Below, piece by piece: positions 11,250-20,711 of a stretch of DNA of 64,000 nucleotides. The position numbers were made by a program, and so were the translations under genes. Location of the stretch: the NCBI GenBank assembly GCA_026874595.1, contig CM049306.1:58720019-58784018 (forward strand). Reading direction: 5' to 3'. Under the pieces are notes generated by a model. The model searched no databases and was not told the origin of the DNA. It saw nothing but the letters and a program-made list of their open reading frames with translations. The stretch's first letter is position 1; every line of letters starts with the position of its first letter. The DNA comes from Sipunculus nudus (Eukaryota > Annelida > Sipuncula > Golfingiida > Sipunculidae).

Positions 11250-14200
11250 TTTAGTAAATTAAGAGAAGCTTTGTAAACATTTTTCTTATACATTTATGAC
11301 ATTTGGCTGTTTTATTAATAATTCCTATGTGTTCCTATTCCATGTTCTACTTCCCCGCCCCTTCTCAGATGACAGACCATTTCATCGAAGTCTTGAAATC
11401 TATTGATTGTCTGATCACCATCTATCTGTCTCAGCTTATTCAGTTTCGGCGAAACTTTTCTCATTTTGAACAGAATGCTTTTCAAATACCAGAGCACCTG
11501 TTTCTGTAAAAGCAACGTAGACTTAAGCTCTTAGAAAACTTCCACAAAATCTCAATAAGTCAAATTAAAAAAAAAATACTAATATCTCTAAGTGTGCCTG
11601 ACATTTTATCTGACTTTAAAGGGTGGGAAGTTTTCAATAAAAAGTTGGGTCGGGGTGTACTGTGTATAAAAAAATATTTTCACTCATTGCATTAATCTTG
11701 AAATAATTGTTTTCAGATTCAGCTGTCTCCAATGCTGAACATCATCGGCTTTATGGTCGGTGGTGTATCGCTAATGTTTGTCGGACCGGCCCCGTTCTTA
11801 CATTTACCAAGGTAAATATCATTCATCGGTAGATTCACAAGAAATACTTGTTACGGGGTGACATAAAAGCGGACCGAACTGTCTCGCTAGTAAAGCTTGC
11901 TTTTCTAGCGAAGCGGTTGGTACGCCGGACTTGTGCGCCACCGTTATGGGTTCAAATCCCAGATCGGCCCAGAATTTTCCTCTGAGCAATTTGTCTTCGT
12001 GACAAAATAGGGGCTCGTCCAACGTGACGGTAAACTTTGTGGCCGAGGAAATAAGCTCAAAAAAGTGTGACTCCTTGGATAATTATTCTTGTTCTGATAG
12101 CAGAACGCTCTTAAGAGGGGGTGTGTCTTACGAGGGTGACACAAAAGCGGACCGAACTGTCTCGATAGAGAAGCTTGCTTTTTTTTCTCCTTGGAAACGT
12201 GAATTAAGGTCTCTGTTACCCATATTTTCTAAGCTATGGGGCTTAGGGCACAAATCATAACCATGGGGCCCAGAATCTTCTAACTTGACATCCTGAGAGT
12301 TCCTCAAAAGTTCTCCCCAGAAACCTGAATTTGGGTCACAGTGACCCATATTCTCAGGGAAGTTTGGGGTAAGTTTGAGCATCCCAGAAATAATGCAAAA
12401 TATACACAAATTGCCAGATTCCTCATGAAAGGCTGGTTGGATTGTCATAAAATTTGTTTTTATGGGTTGGGTTTTGATGAACTTAAGCTAATTTTCATGA
12501 ACAATGATGCCATCTATCTTAATTAGTTGTCTGTGCAAGGAGTCAACATGTCAGTCGGCTGAGCGTCATGACCCATGGGTCACTTGTTTCTTTCATATTT
12601 CAATATACTTAATGGTATATCAGAATATATGCTTACGTATTTTGATTGTGTATCCGTCACCGTACATTTTTTCCTATATTCATTTGATATGTGCATATTC
12701 TCAAGGCAAACAATTTTGAACTACCTTATCTGTGGAGGAAGCGTGTGCGTCACTCAGCTTGCAGTAATTTTACTCTGTTGTTATGCATTTCTGGTATTTC
12801 TCAGTATTTCCTATAATATCTTTTTATGTGTTATAGATCACTATGGCTGACCATCGTGAGCCATCTGGTCTGTGGAGCAAGCGTGTGTGTCACCGTGCTC
12901 GTATTTCCAACTATCTTGCATGCTTTAGAGTAAGTTCTTGGTTTATAACCTCGAGAGGTCGATGGAAGTCTCATTGAATATAGTCTGTGCAATGTCTTCA
13001 GATGTTTCGCATTTGACTTATTTTACAACGATAAATCCAGATTAAGCAAAACATATCTTGTTCACTTACAAAAGCAATTTCAAACTCATTCGTAAAGCCT
13101 GAAAAAAAAGAAGCCTATGATGTAAACGCTGGCCATTACTGAAGGTGAATAAAAGGTGCATGAAGGTTCAGTACGGGTATGATGTAAGCTAAAGGACGAC
13201 TGGTGATGAAAGGCACTTTTGAAATGCTTTGGTGAAAGCTTGAGAAAGGCTCGCCTTGGCAGAGGCCTAGGAAGGTATGGCCGGAGAAACTGGCGAAGAG
13301 GTTGCGGTGCCAGTGGTTCAAGAAAATCTAGCTTTTATGTTGCATGGGTTAAAGACGAACGTAGATGCTGAGCAGGAAAAAAGCAGAAAAGTAGATGATT
13401 AACAGGGGAAGAAGACGAAAAGTAGATGATGAACAGGGGACGGAGACGAAAAGTAGATGATGAACAGGGGAAAAAGACGAAAAAAAAATGATGGACAGGG
13501 AAAGAAGACGAAAAGAAGATGATGGACAGGAAACTAAGACAAACCGTAGATGCTTAACAAGGGTACAATATGACAGCAGCTGCAGATCAGTGATAGAAGA
13601 CGAAAGTAGATGATAAGTAGGGGTAATAAGAGAAAGAAAAAAGTAGATGCTGACCAGGGGAAGAAGCCAAAACAGATGCTGAGCAAGAACAGAAGACATA
13701 TGTAGATGCAAATCATGGTGAAGACGGAGAACAGATCTGTTAAAAACCTGAGAAAGGTCCCTTTGGCTTTGGTAATGAAACGATCGCGATATTTTTAAAC
13801 AGGGGATTTCTATAGGTGGTTACCTTATGGTGCTGAGATAATGAGATGTTGTAATAAACAATATAACAGCTTCGTTTTTTAATAGAAATGAATATCTTTA
13901 TGACATGAAGTATAAAGTATATTTGCTTATCCCGCGTGGTTTGTCACAGTGTTTATTTTATTTTTCCAGGAAACAAGGCTACAAGGCTTCAATGAATCTT
14001 AACGGGCTGGTGTCAGGTCTCAGATATACATCAATGACAGCAGGGTGAGTTCAACATGGACATTTACCTTAAATCCGATTTTTTTCCTCAATTTTAACGT
14101 CCCAAGAAATGTAACTGCAGTCATCAATACATATTCCACTGCCACTCCAAAGCGAACAAAGACACCCTTGACGTCAGAGTGCAACAGCGTTGCCTTGTTT

Positions 14201-15274
14201 ACACGCTGCCCGGGTAATTTAACAAGGTTTAATCATTAAAACAACACGACGAATCTCGACATTCAAGTTATGTGCGACTTCCATAAACACACAAATATAC
14301 AATCTTGGTTCGATGTTTAAGGGTTCTCTGCACAATGCGAAAACAGAAAAAAAGTCTCATGTAAGTCTCAGTATAATGTTTTGATGATTTCAGAGGTCTG
14401 ATAGGCCCTCTCCTTGGAGGTGTATTGACGGAGAAGTTTGGGTACCAGAACGCATCAGCAGCGGTCGGCTTCATCATGTTCCTACCTGTGAGATTTTTTT
14501 TCATCGATTTTTACCAAATTTTATTGAGTAATTTATTGTAAATCTTCATTTTTCTATTTCGGTACATTTGAGCAAATTGTTTTGTTTGACATAAAATGCA
14601 ACTTTTTTGTACCTTTCTTTTATAAGAATATCTTCATATAACTTCACCAGAGTTCATTATCCCTCCTCATCTCTATAAGGAGCAAATCTTCGTTTAAAGC
14701 CGTATAAAGGAAATACATAACAGTAGGACTGGGAAGGCTGGCCTTACAAAGGAAATTTTACTTAAGTTTAGACCCTATGACAACAATGTTGAAAATTTCT
14801 GTGCGAAGAATCAGTCTTATGTCTCCTGCATGTATTTGATCTATATTCGATTCTAGATGACATTTGGGAATGCATATCAATTATGTAATTAAAAATAATT
14901 AGTTCTGACTAAGCCAGTGACCGAATATATTAAAAAAAAACGCATGCAGCATGAATTACGGGAAAAGTGAATGAATCCGGAAAGTGAGAATGAAATGACG
15001 AAAAATCAAAATACACGTTTAACCTTGAGCATGTGAGTAAAAACGTTAACGTGTATTCTCATACATACAATATCCAAGTTGTACAAAGTACATATCACAT
15101 ATTACGTTTATATTTCAGCCTATCTTCATGATAATCTACCTGGCGTACCTACGCTGTAAAATGAAGAAAAAGACCAAGGCAATTATGAAACACCTGGAAG
15201 AAAACACACCTTTGTTGGCGAAAGTTTACGCTGATGGCACACACGGATTAAAACAAGTGACCCATGGGACATGA
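4309..15274 (+). CDS. SLC18B1: SLC18B1-like major facilitator (vesicular polyamine transporter type), 13 exons
   Basis: The assembled protein has 543 residues. Coding exons are 4309-4692, 5694-5789, 6260-6333, 7001-7148, 7692-7760, 8196-8292, 9454-9605, 10981-11079, 11717-11811, 12837-12929, 13970-14044, 14394-14487 and 15119-15274. Lengths sum to 1632, every junction is GT-AG, and all phases agree. Residues 1-98 are a hydrophilic cytosolic N-terminus with four 13-residue repeats (45-96). Hydrophobic segments typical of a 12-helix MFS carrier follow. The motif A-like loop between helices 2 and 3 is GWLMPRIGTR, a central linker lies near 285-300, and a basic tail follows the last helix. The family member SLC18B1 loads polyamines into vesicles by proton exchange; the substrate here is inferred from family only. 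The start is the first ATG of the frame and precedes the repeats. The last residues and the stop derive from a transposon terminus. Confidence 0.8.
4441..4596 (+). repeat. 39-bp coding minisatellite, four units
   Basis: Four tandem 13-codon units occupy residues 45-96 of the transporter. Each starts with Leu and follows L-x-K/E-D-x-Q-D/E-x-E-K-x-E (units LRKDAQESEWSEP, LKEDVQDPEKAER, LHKDVQEAEKSEF, LNKDDQDAEKRTH). They are acidic/basic and probably helical, on the cytosolic side. Confidence 0.85.
4893..5374. mobile_element. TTAA-type MITE (family D), copy 1, in intron 1
   Basis: TTAA at 4889-4892 and 5375-5378 flanks about 482 bp. The ends are imperfect inverted repeats: AGGGACATAATCAGG on the left, and GGTGATTGGGCTCCT on the right, whose complement starts AGGAGCCCAATCACC. 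Related copies lie at 45109-45565 (inverted) and about 52478-52973. TTAA target sites are typical of piggyBac-type elements; no transposase is present. Confidence 0.75.
5694..5789 (+). CDS. SLC18B1: SLC18B1-like exon 2
   Basis: 32 residues (129-160), starting AADRGVSKTMIGLIF and ending with donor GTATGT. Covers the loop after helix 1 and helix 2. Phase 0 at both ends. Confidence 0.85.
6260..6333 (+). CDS. SLC18B1: SLC18B1-like exon 3
   Basis: Reads MPRIGTRFLYVAGLLVTGV and on to a split Gly. It holds the motif A-like loop and helix 3. Acceptor TATGTAG, donor GTAAGA, ends in phase 2. Confidence 0.85.
7001..7148 (+). CDS. SLC18B1: SLC18B1-like exon 4
   Basis: Starts with the split Gly then FLDRCPPGASFIALCIAVRS, covering helix 4 and the following segment with an embedded Arg and Glu (VRSIEG). 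Acceptor CTTGCAG, donor GTAAGG, ends in phase 0. Confidence 0.88.
7692..7760 (+). CDS. SLC18B1: SLC18B1-like exon 5
   Basis: 23 residues including SIGLIIGPSIGGALYQ, the glycine-rich GP..GG helix-5 motif common in drug/H+ antiporter MFS carriers. Acceptor ACACAG, donor GTAAAA. Confidence 0.88.
8196..8292 (+). CDS. SLC18B1: SLC18B1-like exon 6
   Basis: Encodes VGGFELPFIFFGVLLFLMGL and the start of the central cytosolic linker. Acceptor TTTTTGTAG, donor GTATAT, ends in phase 1. Confidence 0.85.
8957..9299. mobile_element. MITE family C, copy 1, in intron 6
   Basis: About 343 bp bounded by long imperfect inverted repeats. The left end is AAGGCCAAAAAAAATTAAAG followed by GTATGGTTCTCAGGCAC. The right end is GTGCCTGAGAACCATACC followed by TTTTGGCCTAA. 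Related copies lie at 47580-47866, 60776-61316 and 56341-56490. No coding capacity. The flanking TA suggests a Tc1/mariner-like target, unproven. Confidence 0.8.
9454..9605 (+). CDS. SLC18B1: SLC18B1-like exon 7
   Basis: Encodes the linker end and helix 7, including LFFMFLDLMVVSFNDATLSL, with buried Asp and Asn. Acceptor CTCCTGCAG, weak donor GTTTAA, ends in phase 0. Confidence 0.85.
10981..11079 (+). CDS. SLC18B1: SLC18B1-like exon 8
   Basis: Encodes FQLSPLIIGIIFLAIALCFG and then GRLGDKK, a second motif A-like loop. An alternative acceptor six bases later (10987) would drop Phe-Gln and keep the frame. I prefer 10981 because related carriers have an aromatic residue at this point, but the sequence cannot settle it. 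Confidence 0.8.
11193..11243. repeat. (TA)n microsatellite in intron 8
   Basis: About 50 bp of uninterrupted TA repeats, preceded by a degenerate TA-rich run from 11175. Confidence 0.95.
11717..11811 (+). CDS. SLC18B1: SLC18B1-like exon 9
   Basis: Encodes IQLSPMLNIIGFMVGGVSLM and on to LHLPR (split). Acceptor TTTTCAG, donor GTAAAT, ends in phase 2. Confidence 0.85.
11849..12182 (+). mobile_element. TRIM-like miniature LTR element, 3' LTR truncated
   Basis: The left LTR is 11849-12004 (156 bp). It begins TGTTACG and ends CGTGACA, an imperfect inverted pair. Three bases later, 12008-12020 reads TAGGGGCTCGTCC, one mismatch from the primer-binding site complementary to tRNA-Pro known from murine-type retroviruses. 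A purine run AAGAGGGGG (about 12113-12121) precedes the second LTR copy, which starts TGTCTTACGAGG at 12124. That copy matches the left LTR for about 58 bp and then breaks at 12182, where family B sequence begins. The internal part is only about 119 bp and non-coding. Confidence 0.65.
11901..11973 (+). other. tRNA-derived segment (Pol III A and B boxes) inside the TRIM LTR
   Basis: The A-box-like TAGCGAAGCGGTTGG lies near 11906-11920. A consensus B box GGTTCAAATCC (11949-11959) sits in a T-arm with GGG/CCC pairing. The anticodon stem does not fold convincingly and no CCA-proximal acceptor stem forms, so it is a tRNA-like region and not a functional tRNA gene. Confidence 0.6.
12183..12586 (-). 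mobile_element. Family B repeat fragment with intact terminus
   Basis: Starts in mid-element (CTCCTTGGAAACGTGAATT, matching 41641-41700) and ends in the family terminus CATGACCCATGGGTCACTTG at 12567-12586, a near-perfect palindrome followed by a T run. The left part of the element is missing, fused to the TRIM at 12182. Confidence 0.65.
12708..12795 (+). pseudogene. Degenerate duplicate of transporter exon 10
   Basis: In the exon 10 frame this reads TILNYLICGGSVCVT, against TIVSHLVCGASVCVT in the real exon 130 bp downstream (10 of 15 identical). An AG at 12704-12705 would join exon 9 in the correct phase. The position of the real donor (GTAAGT) reads GGTATT here, so no matching donor remains. 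Most likely a decayed tandem exon duplication. A rarely used alternative exon is possible. Confidence 0.55.
12837..12929 (+). CDS. SLC18B1: SLC18B1-like exon 10
   Basis: Encodes SLWLTIVSHLVCGASVCVTV and on to HAL plus a split Glu, a membrane segment. Acceptor GTTATAG, donor GTAAGT, ends in phase 2. Confidence 0.85.
13350..13735. repeat. Purine-rich minisatellite, about 31-33-bp unit, intron 10
   Basis: About eleven imperfect units of the type GTAGATGATGAACAGGGGAA followed by GAAGACGAAAA. The strand asymmetry is strong (almost all purine on +). No coding meaning is seen. Confidence 0.85.
13970..14044 (+). CDS. SLC18B1: SLC18B1-like exon 11
   Basis: Encodes KQGYKASMNLNGLVSGLRYT and SMTAG, a loop with short polar segment. 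Acceptor TTTTTCCAG, donor GTGAGT, ends in phase 2. Confidence 0.85.
14394..14487 (+). CDS. SLC18B1: SLC18B1-like exon 12
   Basis: Encodes GLIGPLLGGVLTEKFGYQNA and SAAVGFIMFLP. The GP..GG motif mirrors that of exon 5, as expected of the internal MFS pseudosymmetry. Acceptor ATTTCAG, donor GTGAGA, ends in phase 0. Confidence 0.88.
15119..15274 (+). CDS. SLC18B1: SLC18B1-like exon 13 (terminal)
   Basis: Encodes PIFMIIYLAYLRCKMKKKTK and a hydrophilic tail that includes ENTPLLAK, an acidic dileucine-like sorting motif (E-x-x-x-LL). It ends KQVTHGT and TGA at 15272-15274. The final seven codons and the stop lie inside a Family A/B transposon terminus. Acceptor TATTTCAG. Confidence 0.85.
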   Translation, partial: PIFMIIYLAYLRCKMKKKTKAIMKHLEENTPLLAKVYADGTHGLKQVTHGT

Positions 15275-15287
15275 CACTCAGCTGATA
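15254..15287 (+). mobile_element. Isolated A/B-type transposon terminus
   Basis: CAAGTGACCCATGGGACATG followed by ACACTCAGCTGA is the same terminus that ends the repeats at 12586, 17858, 41968, 44342 and 49087. The rest of an element cannot be followed to the right. It overlaps the end of the transporter coding sequence. Confidence 0.7.
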
Positions 15288-16559
15288 GATTACTATACAG
15301 GTTTTTTTCTTAAATCCGAGCACTGTATGCACTAAAAAGAAACATGATACTTTTTATATTAGTTTGTATATTAAGCTTTGCGTGATATATCGCCCGACGC
15401 CAGATGAATGAAGTCATTATCCAGTGCGGATCGAGGATCTTATAAAAAAAGGGGGGGGGGGGGGGGCAGGGCTCAGCACCCTAGCGTATATAACCAAGTG
15501 TGCCGTGGATGTAAACCGACATTCTCTCGTATGCAGAACTGGGAAAGTAAATGATGCGAGTTACAACATCCTGCGCTGCTTTTCGGTATTAAGTATATTT
15601 TATTCTGGGTCCCATATTTTCGGCCGAAAGAGAGGGGGCTCTCCCCGCGCTTCCTCTAGATCCGCCCCTGTTACTGATGGATTTCATGAGAATCAATATG
15701 ATTATTGAAGGGTTTGAGAAATGAAACTTCATAAACATGTAAACCCATCGAACAATATTCACAATTTTCTTAATATGTATAAAAAAACAGGGCTTTGTGA
15801 CAGTAATTCAATGCTCATCAAGGTAATATAAGTGTGCAGTTGAAACATCTAGCCTTTTATTGACATTACGGTTTGTATTTGAACAGTTAATAAATACCAG
15901 ACCAACTCTAAATGGAATGGCTTTCACAAGTTACAGGCATTTGTCTGGACCATTAGGCCTATGTACTAACATGTACATGTATCTCACGGACCTTAGACTG
16001 TTGAATTTTGAACATGTTATGAATATTTTTGAATATGTTAGCCCGAACTATGCGGCCTTTTATTCTTCTGTTTTGATTGTCAAATGTGTAAAATATGTAT
16101 ATAAACTGGACATATTGACTTTCTCCTGTATATTACTTAGACCTGCAATACATTTTTCACTGATAGGATTCATTGCCGTCAAGGATTCCAATGTGGAAAT
16201 TCTATACATTGTTATGCACCCGGCATGAACTTGTAGTCAATGAAATACCCGGATTTATACTTTCAGTGATTTCATTGCCACGTAATTCACATAAATCTAA
16301 AAAATTCAGTAACTGTTGGAGGTATTTAATCCTCAGTCATTCCACCTCGAAGACTAAATATTTTAACTATGTTCAGGTTTTTAAATATTTCTTTGAAGAT
16401 ATGAAAAAAAAAATAGGGAGGGATTAGGTAATATGGTTGATGTCATTTGAGAGTCTCAAATACAGAGGAAATGCATGAAAAATAGAAACCAAAAATTAAG
16501 GTAAAGGGGCATCAGTCCTAAGGAATTGATGAATAAATTCATAATCAATAACCACACCT
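15275..16559. other. 3' flank of the transporter, no other gene recognised
   Basis: Presumably begins with the 3' UTR; the first clear AATAAA is at 15889-15894, which would make a long UTR. A pure G run of 16 occupies 15451-15466. Other frames show no family resemblance. Confidence 0.4.
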
Positions 16560-17857
16560 GGTTTCAGGATTTTTGATGAAACCAAAGTTTTTTGCCCACA
16601 GTACTGAGAAAATAGGTAACAGCGAGCTTATTTAAGGTTTCCATGAAGATTTTACTAGGAACTCCCCAGAGTCTATGTTAGAAGCTCCTGCGTGAAACTG
16701 CTATCACTTGTGTCCATCCGATTTATAGGGTATACTCAAATCATTTTGTTTCAAATAGCTCACAAAATATATGTCACAGTGACCTTATTTTGGATGTTAA
16801 AGAAGCAATCACAATTACCTTCCTTTACATTAAGAAAGACATTTCTAGGTCTAACAGGTCTACGATTCGTGACCTGTCTGACTTTCTTGGTGCTCAAAAT
16901 TAGGTTTACTGCTCATAGCTAACACAATATAGATCACAGTGACCTAATTTCAGGATTCAAAGGACCCTTGCCAAGAATTACCTGGATGTTCAGTTAGGAG
17001 ATCCCAGGTCTATAATGGATACAATTTGTGCCCTTTCTGTTTCCGTGCTCAGAACCATGTTGTTTTTGGCCAGTTCAATTCCTATCGCTCGCAGAATATA
17101 AGTCATGTAGACCTAATTTCATGTTTCAAAGGACATTTATCCAGGAACTCCCTAATGTCAAATTGGAAGATTCTTGGCTAAATGGAAACAACTTGTATCG
17201 TGTCTGACTCTCTGGGTGCTCAAAATCAAGTTTACGGCCAGAAGTTCGCAGAATAGAGGTCACCTAGATCTAATTTCAGGTATCCCAGGAGATCTGCCTT
17301 TGACCTATTTGGATGTACAGTTAGAAGCTTCTAGGTCTAACGCATACAATTTGCGCCCTTTCTGACTGTCTGGGTGCTCAAAACCATGTTTTGGCCAGTC
17401 ACTCGCGGGAAATAGGTCATCATGACCAAGTTTCAGGTTCCTAAGAAAATTTGCGGGGAACCTCCCTGGATGTTGCGTAAGAAGATTCTAGACCTAACGG
17501 ATACAATTTGAGCCCATCTGACTTTCAAGGTGTTAAAATCATGTTTTCCCCCTATAGCTCGCTTAATGTAGGTCACGGTGACCTAATATCGTGTTAGCAA
17601 GGACGATTATCCGGGACCACCCTGAATGCCATATTAGAAAATGCTAGGCACAATTGATACAATCTCTGCCCCGTCTGGCTCTCTGGGTGCTCAAAATCAG
17701 GTTTTTGGCGAGAAGCTCGCAGAATATAGGTCACCATAACCATATTTCAGATTCTGATGAGATTTGCCTAGGACCTTCATGGATGTAGGTCGAACGGTTA
17801 CGGTTTGTACCCTGTTAACGTCTAGCCTGCTTCATTTGAAGGTCTCATAAATAGAAA
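16560..17857 (+). repeat. Degenerate tandem array, about 165-bp unit, about seven units (family B core)
   Basis: Recurring blocks in fixed order: tgactctctgggtgctcaaa, gttttggccag, gctcgcagaatataggtcac, ctaatttcaggt, and a gaagattctaggtctaa-type block. The array ends with cttcatttgaaggtctcata and atagaaa, the same ending as at 41790-41816. Similarity between units is perhaps 60-70%. Related sequence lies at 20517-20640 and 37480-37930. Confidence 0.75.
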
Positions 17858-20358
17858 CAAGGGACCTATGGGTCACGGCGCTCAGCTGTTATATATGATA
17901 AAAAATTATGATTTAGAAATGAGGCACATGCTGGGTTTGTGTGGTAATAATTATAAGCTGTATTATGAGTTGATGTTGTTTAGCTTATGTATGATTTTGA
18001 TTGTACCTTTGGAGACAGGGAAGAGGATTGATTTCATTTATTTTATTTACAAATGGAGTACTATTGTCACACAGATTTTGACTTGGCCATGTAACTTATA
18101 AGCAGAACATATAATATAAGAGTTTAACTATTTATTTAAAAAATCACAAATATTGTCCCAAATATAATTTCTATGAAAAATAATAAGAGAATCGTATGAT
18201 TTTTAAAATGAAATATAACTGAACTGATTATTAAAATAATATTAAAGAATATATTCATGAATGCATTCATGAATACATTTGAAAGTATTTGCACTGGTAT
18301 TCATATACTTTCATTTTTACCTGAATTCCCATTCTTTATGCAAGAAATTTTATAATGGAGTACATATTCATATTCGTATTTAAATACAATTGCAGAGTTT
18401 TCGCACCATGTCTGGTATTTATTCAGTTTTAGCCAAACAATGATGTTGAGAATCCAGAATATACAAAATTCACACATTTAAATAATGATCATAAGTACCT
18501 GGTTTTATGGCTTTTATTTATATTTAAAAAAAAAATAAATGTAATATATTCACTTTGGACTACTTTCACATCAATCTACACACTAGACACAGTAGGAATC
18601 TAGATTAATATTATCAACTGCATCTTTGTTTATCATTAATTTCCTTCATATGATCCCTAATGATTAGTAATGAATAATATGATTTACTTTTTTATCATTA
18701 AAATTGAACTAAAAAATACCATAGGTGACTGCATGGTGTTATTTGGAATACGTGACATTCTATCCATCGATATAAGATTCTTATATCATCAGTAACTGCA
18801 AGTTAATTTCCTGTTATTATAAACTAACAAATTCCTTTTCTATTTTTCTTTAATTTGTTATTAAAAACCAATAAAAATTTATTAATTTATTGTTTATTGT
18901 TATGTTGTTGGTTAAAACTACTAGATGAGTTGGCTTGGACACCTGGATCAACTGTGGCTGGCCATAAGCTGCCTGGCTGCCCCAGGGAATGCCTCACCTC
19001 AAGCATGCATAATTTGCTGAAAGTTCAACATAGTCAACATACAGGTGACTCAAGAGGGGCTGGAGAGAGCCAAGGTCTGACATGGTTTCATAAAAACATT
19101 AATAAATAATTTTGGCCAATTTCTTTCAGCTTTCTAAACTAAAAAGCTGAAATCCTTATGTGTGCAAGATATGAAAATTATATCAACAGTGCTCACAGGA
19201 AACAAACGTGCCATGGTCAAAGTTGGGCAAAATTTAAGGTACTAATTTTATATTTATACTAATAACTTATAAAATTTGAAAAATTCAGAACTAATTTTGG
19301 GTATTCAATTGAATCTTGATTAAATAGTGTTACATCCCTGACAAAAAATCTCTAGCTTCAGCAATCCCCGTGTTAAGGGGTAAATATATTTCTTGATTTT
19401 TTACAAAGTGCATTATAGTTTGGGCCCATAACTTAAAACAATTACGCAATACTGACATCATTTCTGGCGTGTGCATAGAGAATGTAAAGAAAAATATGTA
19501 TATTATATATGATTAAAGTCAGATCAGTGGTTTTGATATTAGGCAGTCTTGAAGTGTAACAATGGGTTTTTAATGGAAAAATAAAGTTTTTCATTAATAT
19601 CTCGAAGGTATAAAGTCCTAGTGATCAAATTCTTCGCATGGTAGGGGATTTTGGAGACATTTAATTGTATGCCAAATTTTAGGAACTGAGAGCTGAAGCT
19701 GGGGAGCTGAGCTCTTGTAAACTGCATAACAGTAGCTTGATGTAAACAATATGTTACATGGTGCTTGAAAACTTGAATAAAATCGTGCCATGGTCAAAGT
19801 TGGGCAAAATTTAAGGTACCAATTTTTTATTTTTGTTAATATTTTAAAAAATTTAAAAGATTTTGATCTAATTTTGGGTATACAATTTAATTTTGAATAA
19901 TTGAAGTTAGATTACTGGAAAAAAGTCCATAGCTTTAACATGTTTTGTGTTAAGTGATTAAATATCTTTCCTGATTTTTTACAAAATGCATTATGTTTGG
20001 GCCAATAACTTTTTTAAATTATATAATACAGACATAATTTCTGGCATGTACATAGGAACTATATAGAGGAATATTTATGGTAAATATGAGGAAAAACAGA
20101 TGAGTGGTTTTGATATTAGGCAGTCCTGAAGTGTGAAAATGGGTTTTTAATAAAAAATTGAGGTTTTTCCTTAAATTCTTAAAGGAACGAAACCGCAAAG
20201 ACCCAGTTTTCGGCTTGGTAGGAGATCTTCGGGACATCTAACATTAAACTTAACTTTGGATTCCTAGGTCTTACGGACGACGGACGGTCGGACAGACAGA
20301 CGGACGACGGACAATGGACCACGACTATAGCTCAGATGACTTATAGTCAGCTGAGCTA
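17858..20358 (+). mobile_element. Family A repeat, full-length 2501-bp copy nested in family B
   Basis: The left end is CAAGGGACCTATGGGTCACG and the right end is TATAGTCAGCTGAGCTA. It splits the family B stretch ctcataaatagaaa / aaatgcgtaaaa. The empty form of that site is present at 41806-41830, where the A run has eight bases. Here three lie left and five right of the element, so there was no target duplication and no loss. Inside are two diverged tandem units of about 580 bp (19200-20240) and a GGACGGAC-type microsatellite (20270-20310). A hairpin (TAGCTCAG...CTGAGCTA when read on the minus strand) closes the right end. No transposase. Interpreted as a Helitron/Helentron-derived non-autonomous element. 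Confidence 0.75.
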
Positions 20359-20711
20359 AAAAATGCGTAAAAAGTAGAAAGAAAATACAGGTTGGACCAG
20401 ATTCAGGAACTGATGAAACATGATCAGTATATGTATGGACAAAATCATGACAATCATGCATTATTTATTCAGATACTTTCGCTTTTGTTTCAAATTTTTA
20501 ATTATTCTTTAGGGTAATTTGGAGCCCAATAGCTCGCAGTGACCTAATTTCATGTTTCCAGGTTCATTTATTGGCCTCCATGGATTTTCAGTTTTAAGAT
20601 TCTACGTCAAGCGATGATATGTGCCTTGTTAAAGGACAACCGGACGGACGACCGGACGACGGACAAAGTGTGATCGCTATAGCTCAGATGACTTTCGGTC
20701 AGCGTAGCTAA
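20359..20711. mobile_element. Family B remnants including right terminus
   Basis: 20359-20480 continues the family B sequence interrupted at 17857. 20517-20711 is a second B-type piece that ends in a CGGACGGACGACCGGACGAC microsatellite and a TAGCTA-type hairpin terminus (20675-20711). Confidence 0.55.

Noticed and set aside
11901-11973. A functional tRNA gene
   Set aside because: A and B boxes are present but the acceptor and anticodon stems do not pair, and the segment sits inside an LTR-like repeat.
12575-12850. 91-codon frame as a separate small membrane protein
   Set aside because: It is explained by the degenerate duplicate of exon 10 plus intron sequence.
15424-15708. 94-codon frame containing a polyglycine run
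   Set aside because: The run is a 16-base G homopolymer. No other coding evidence.
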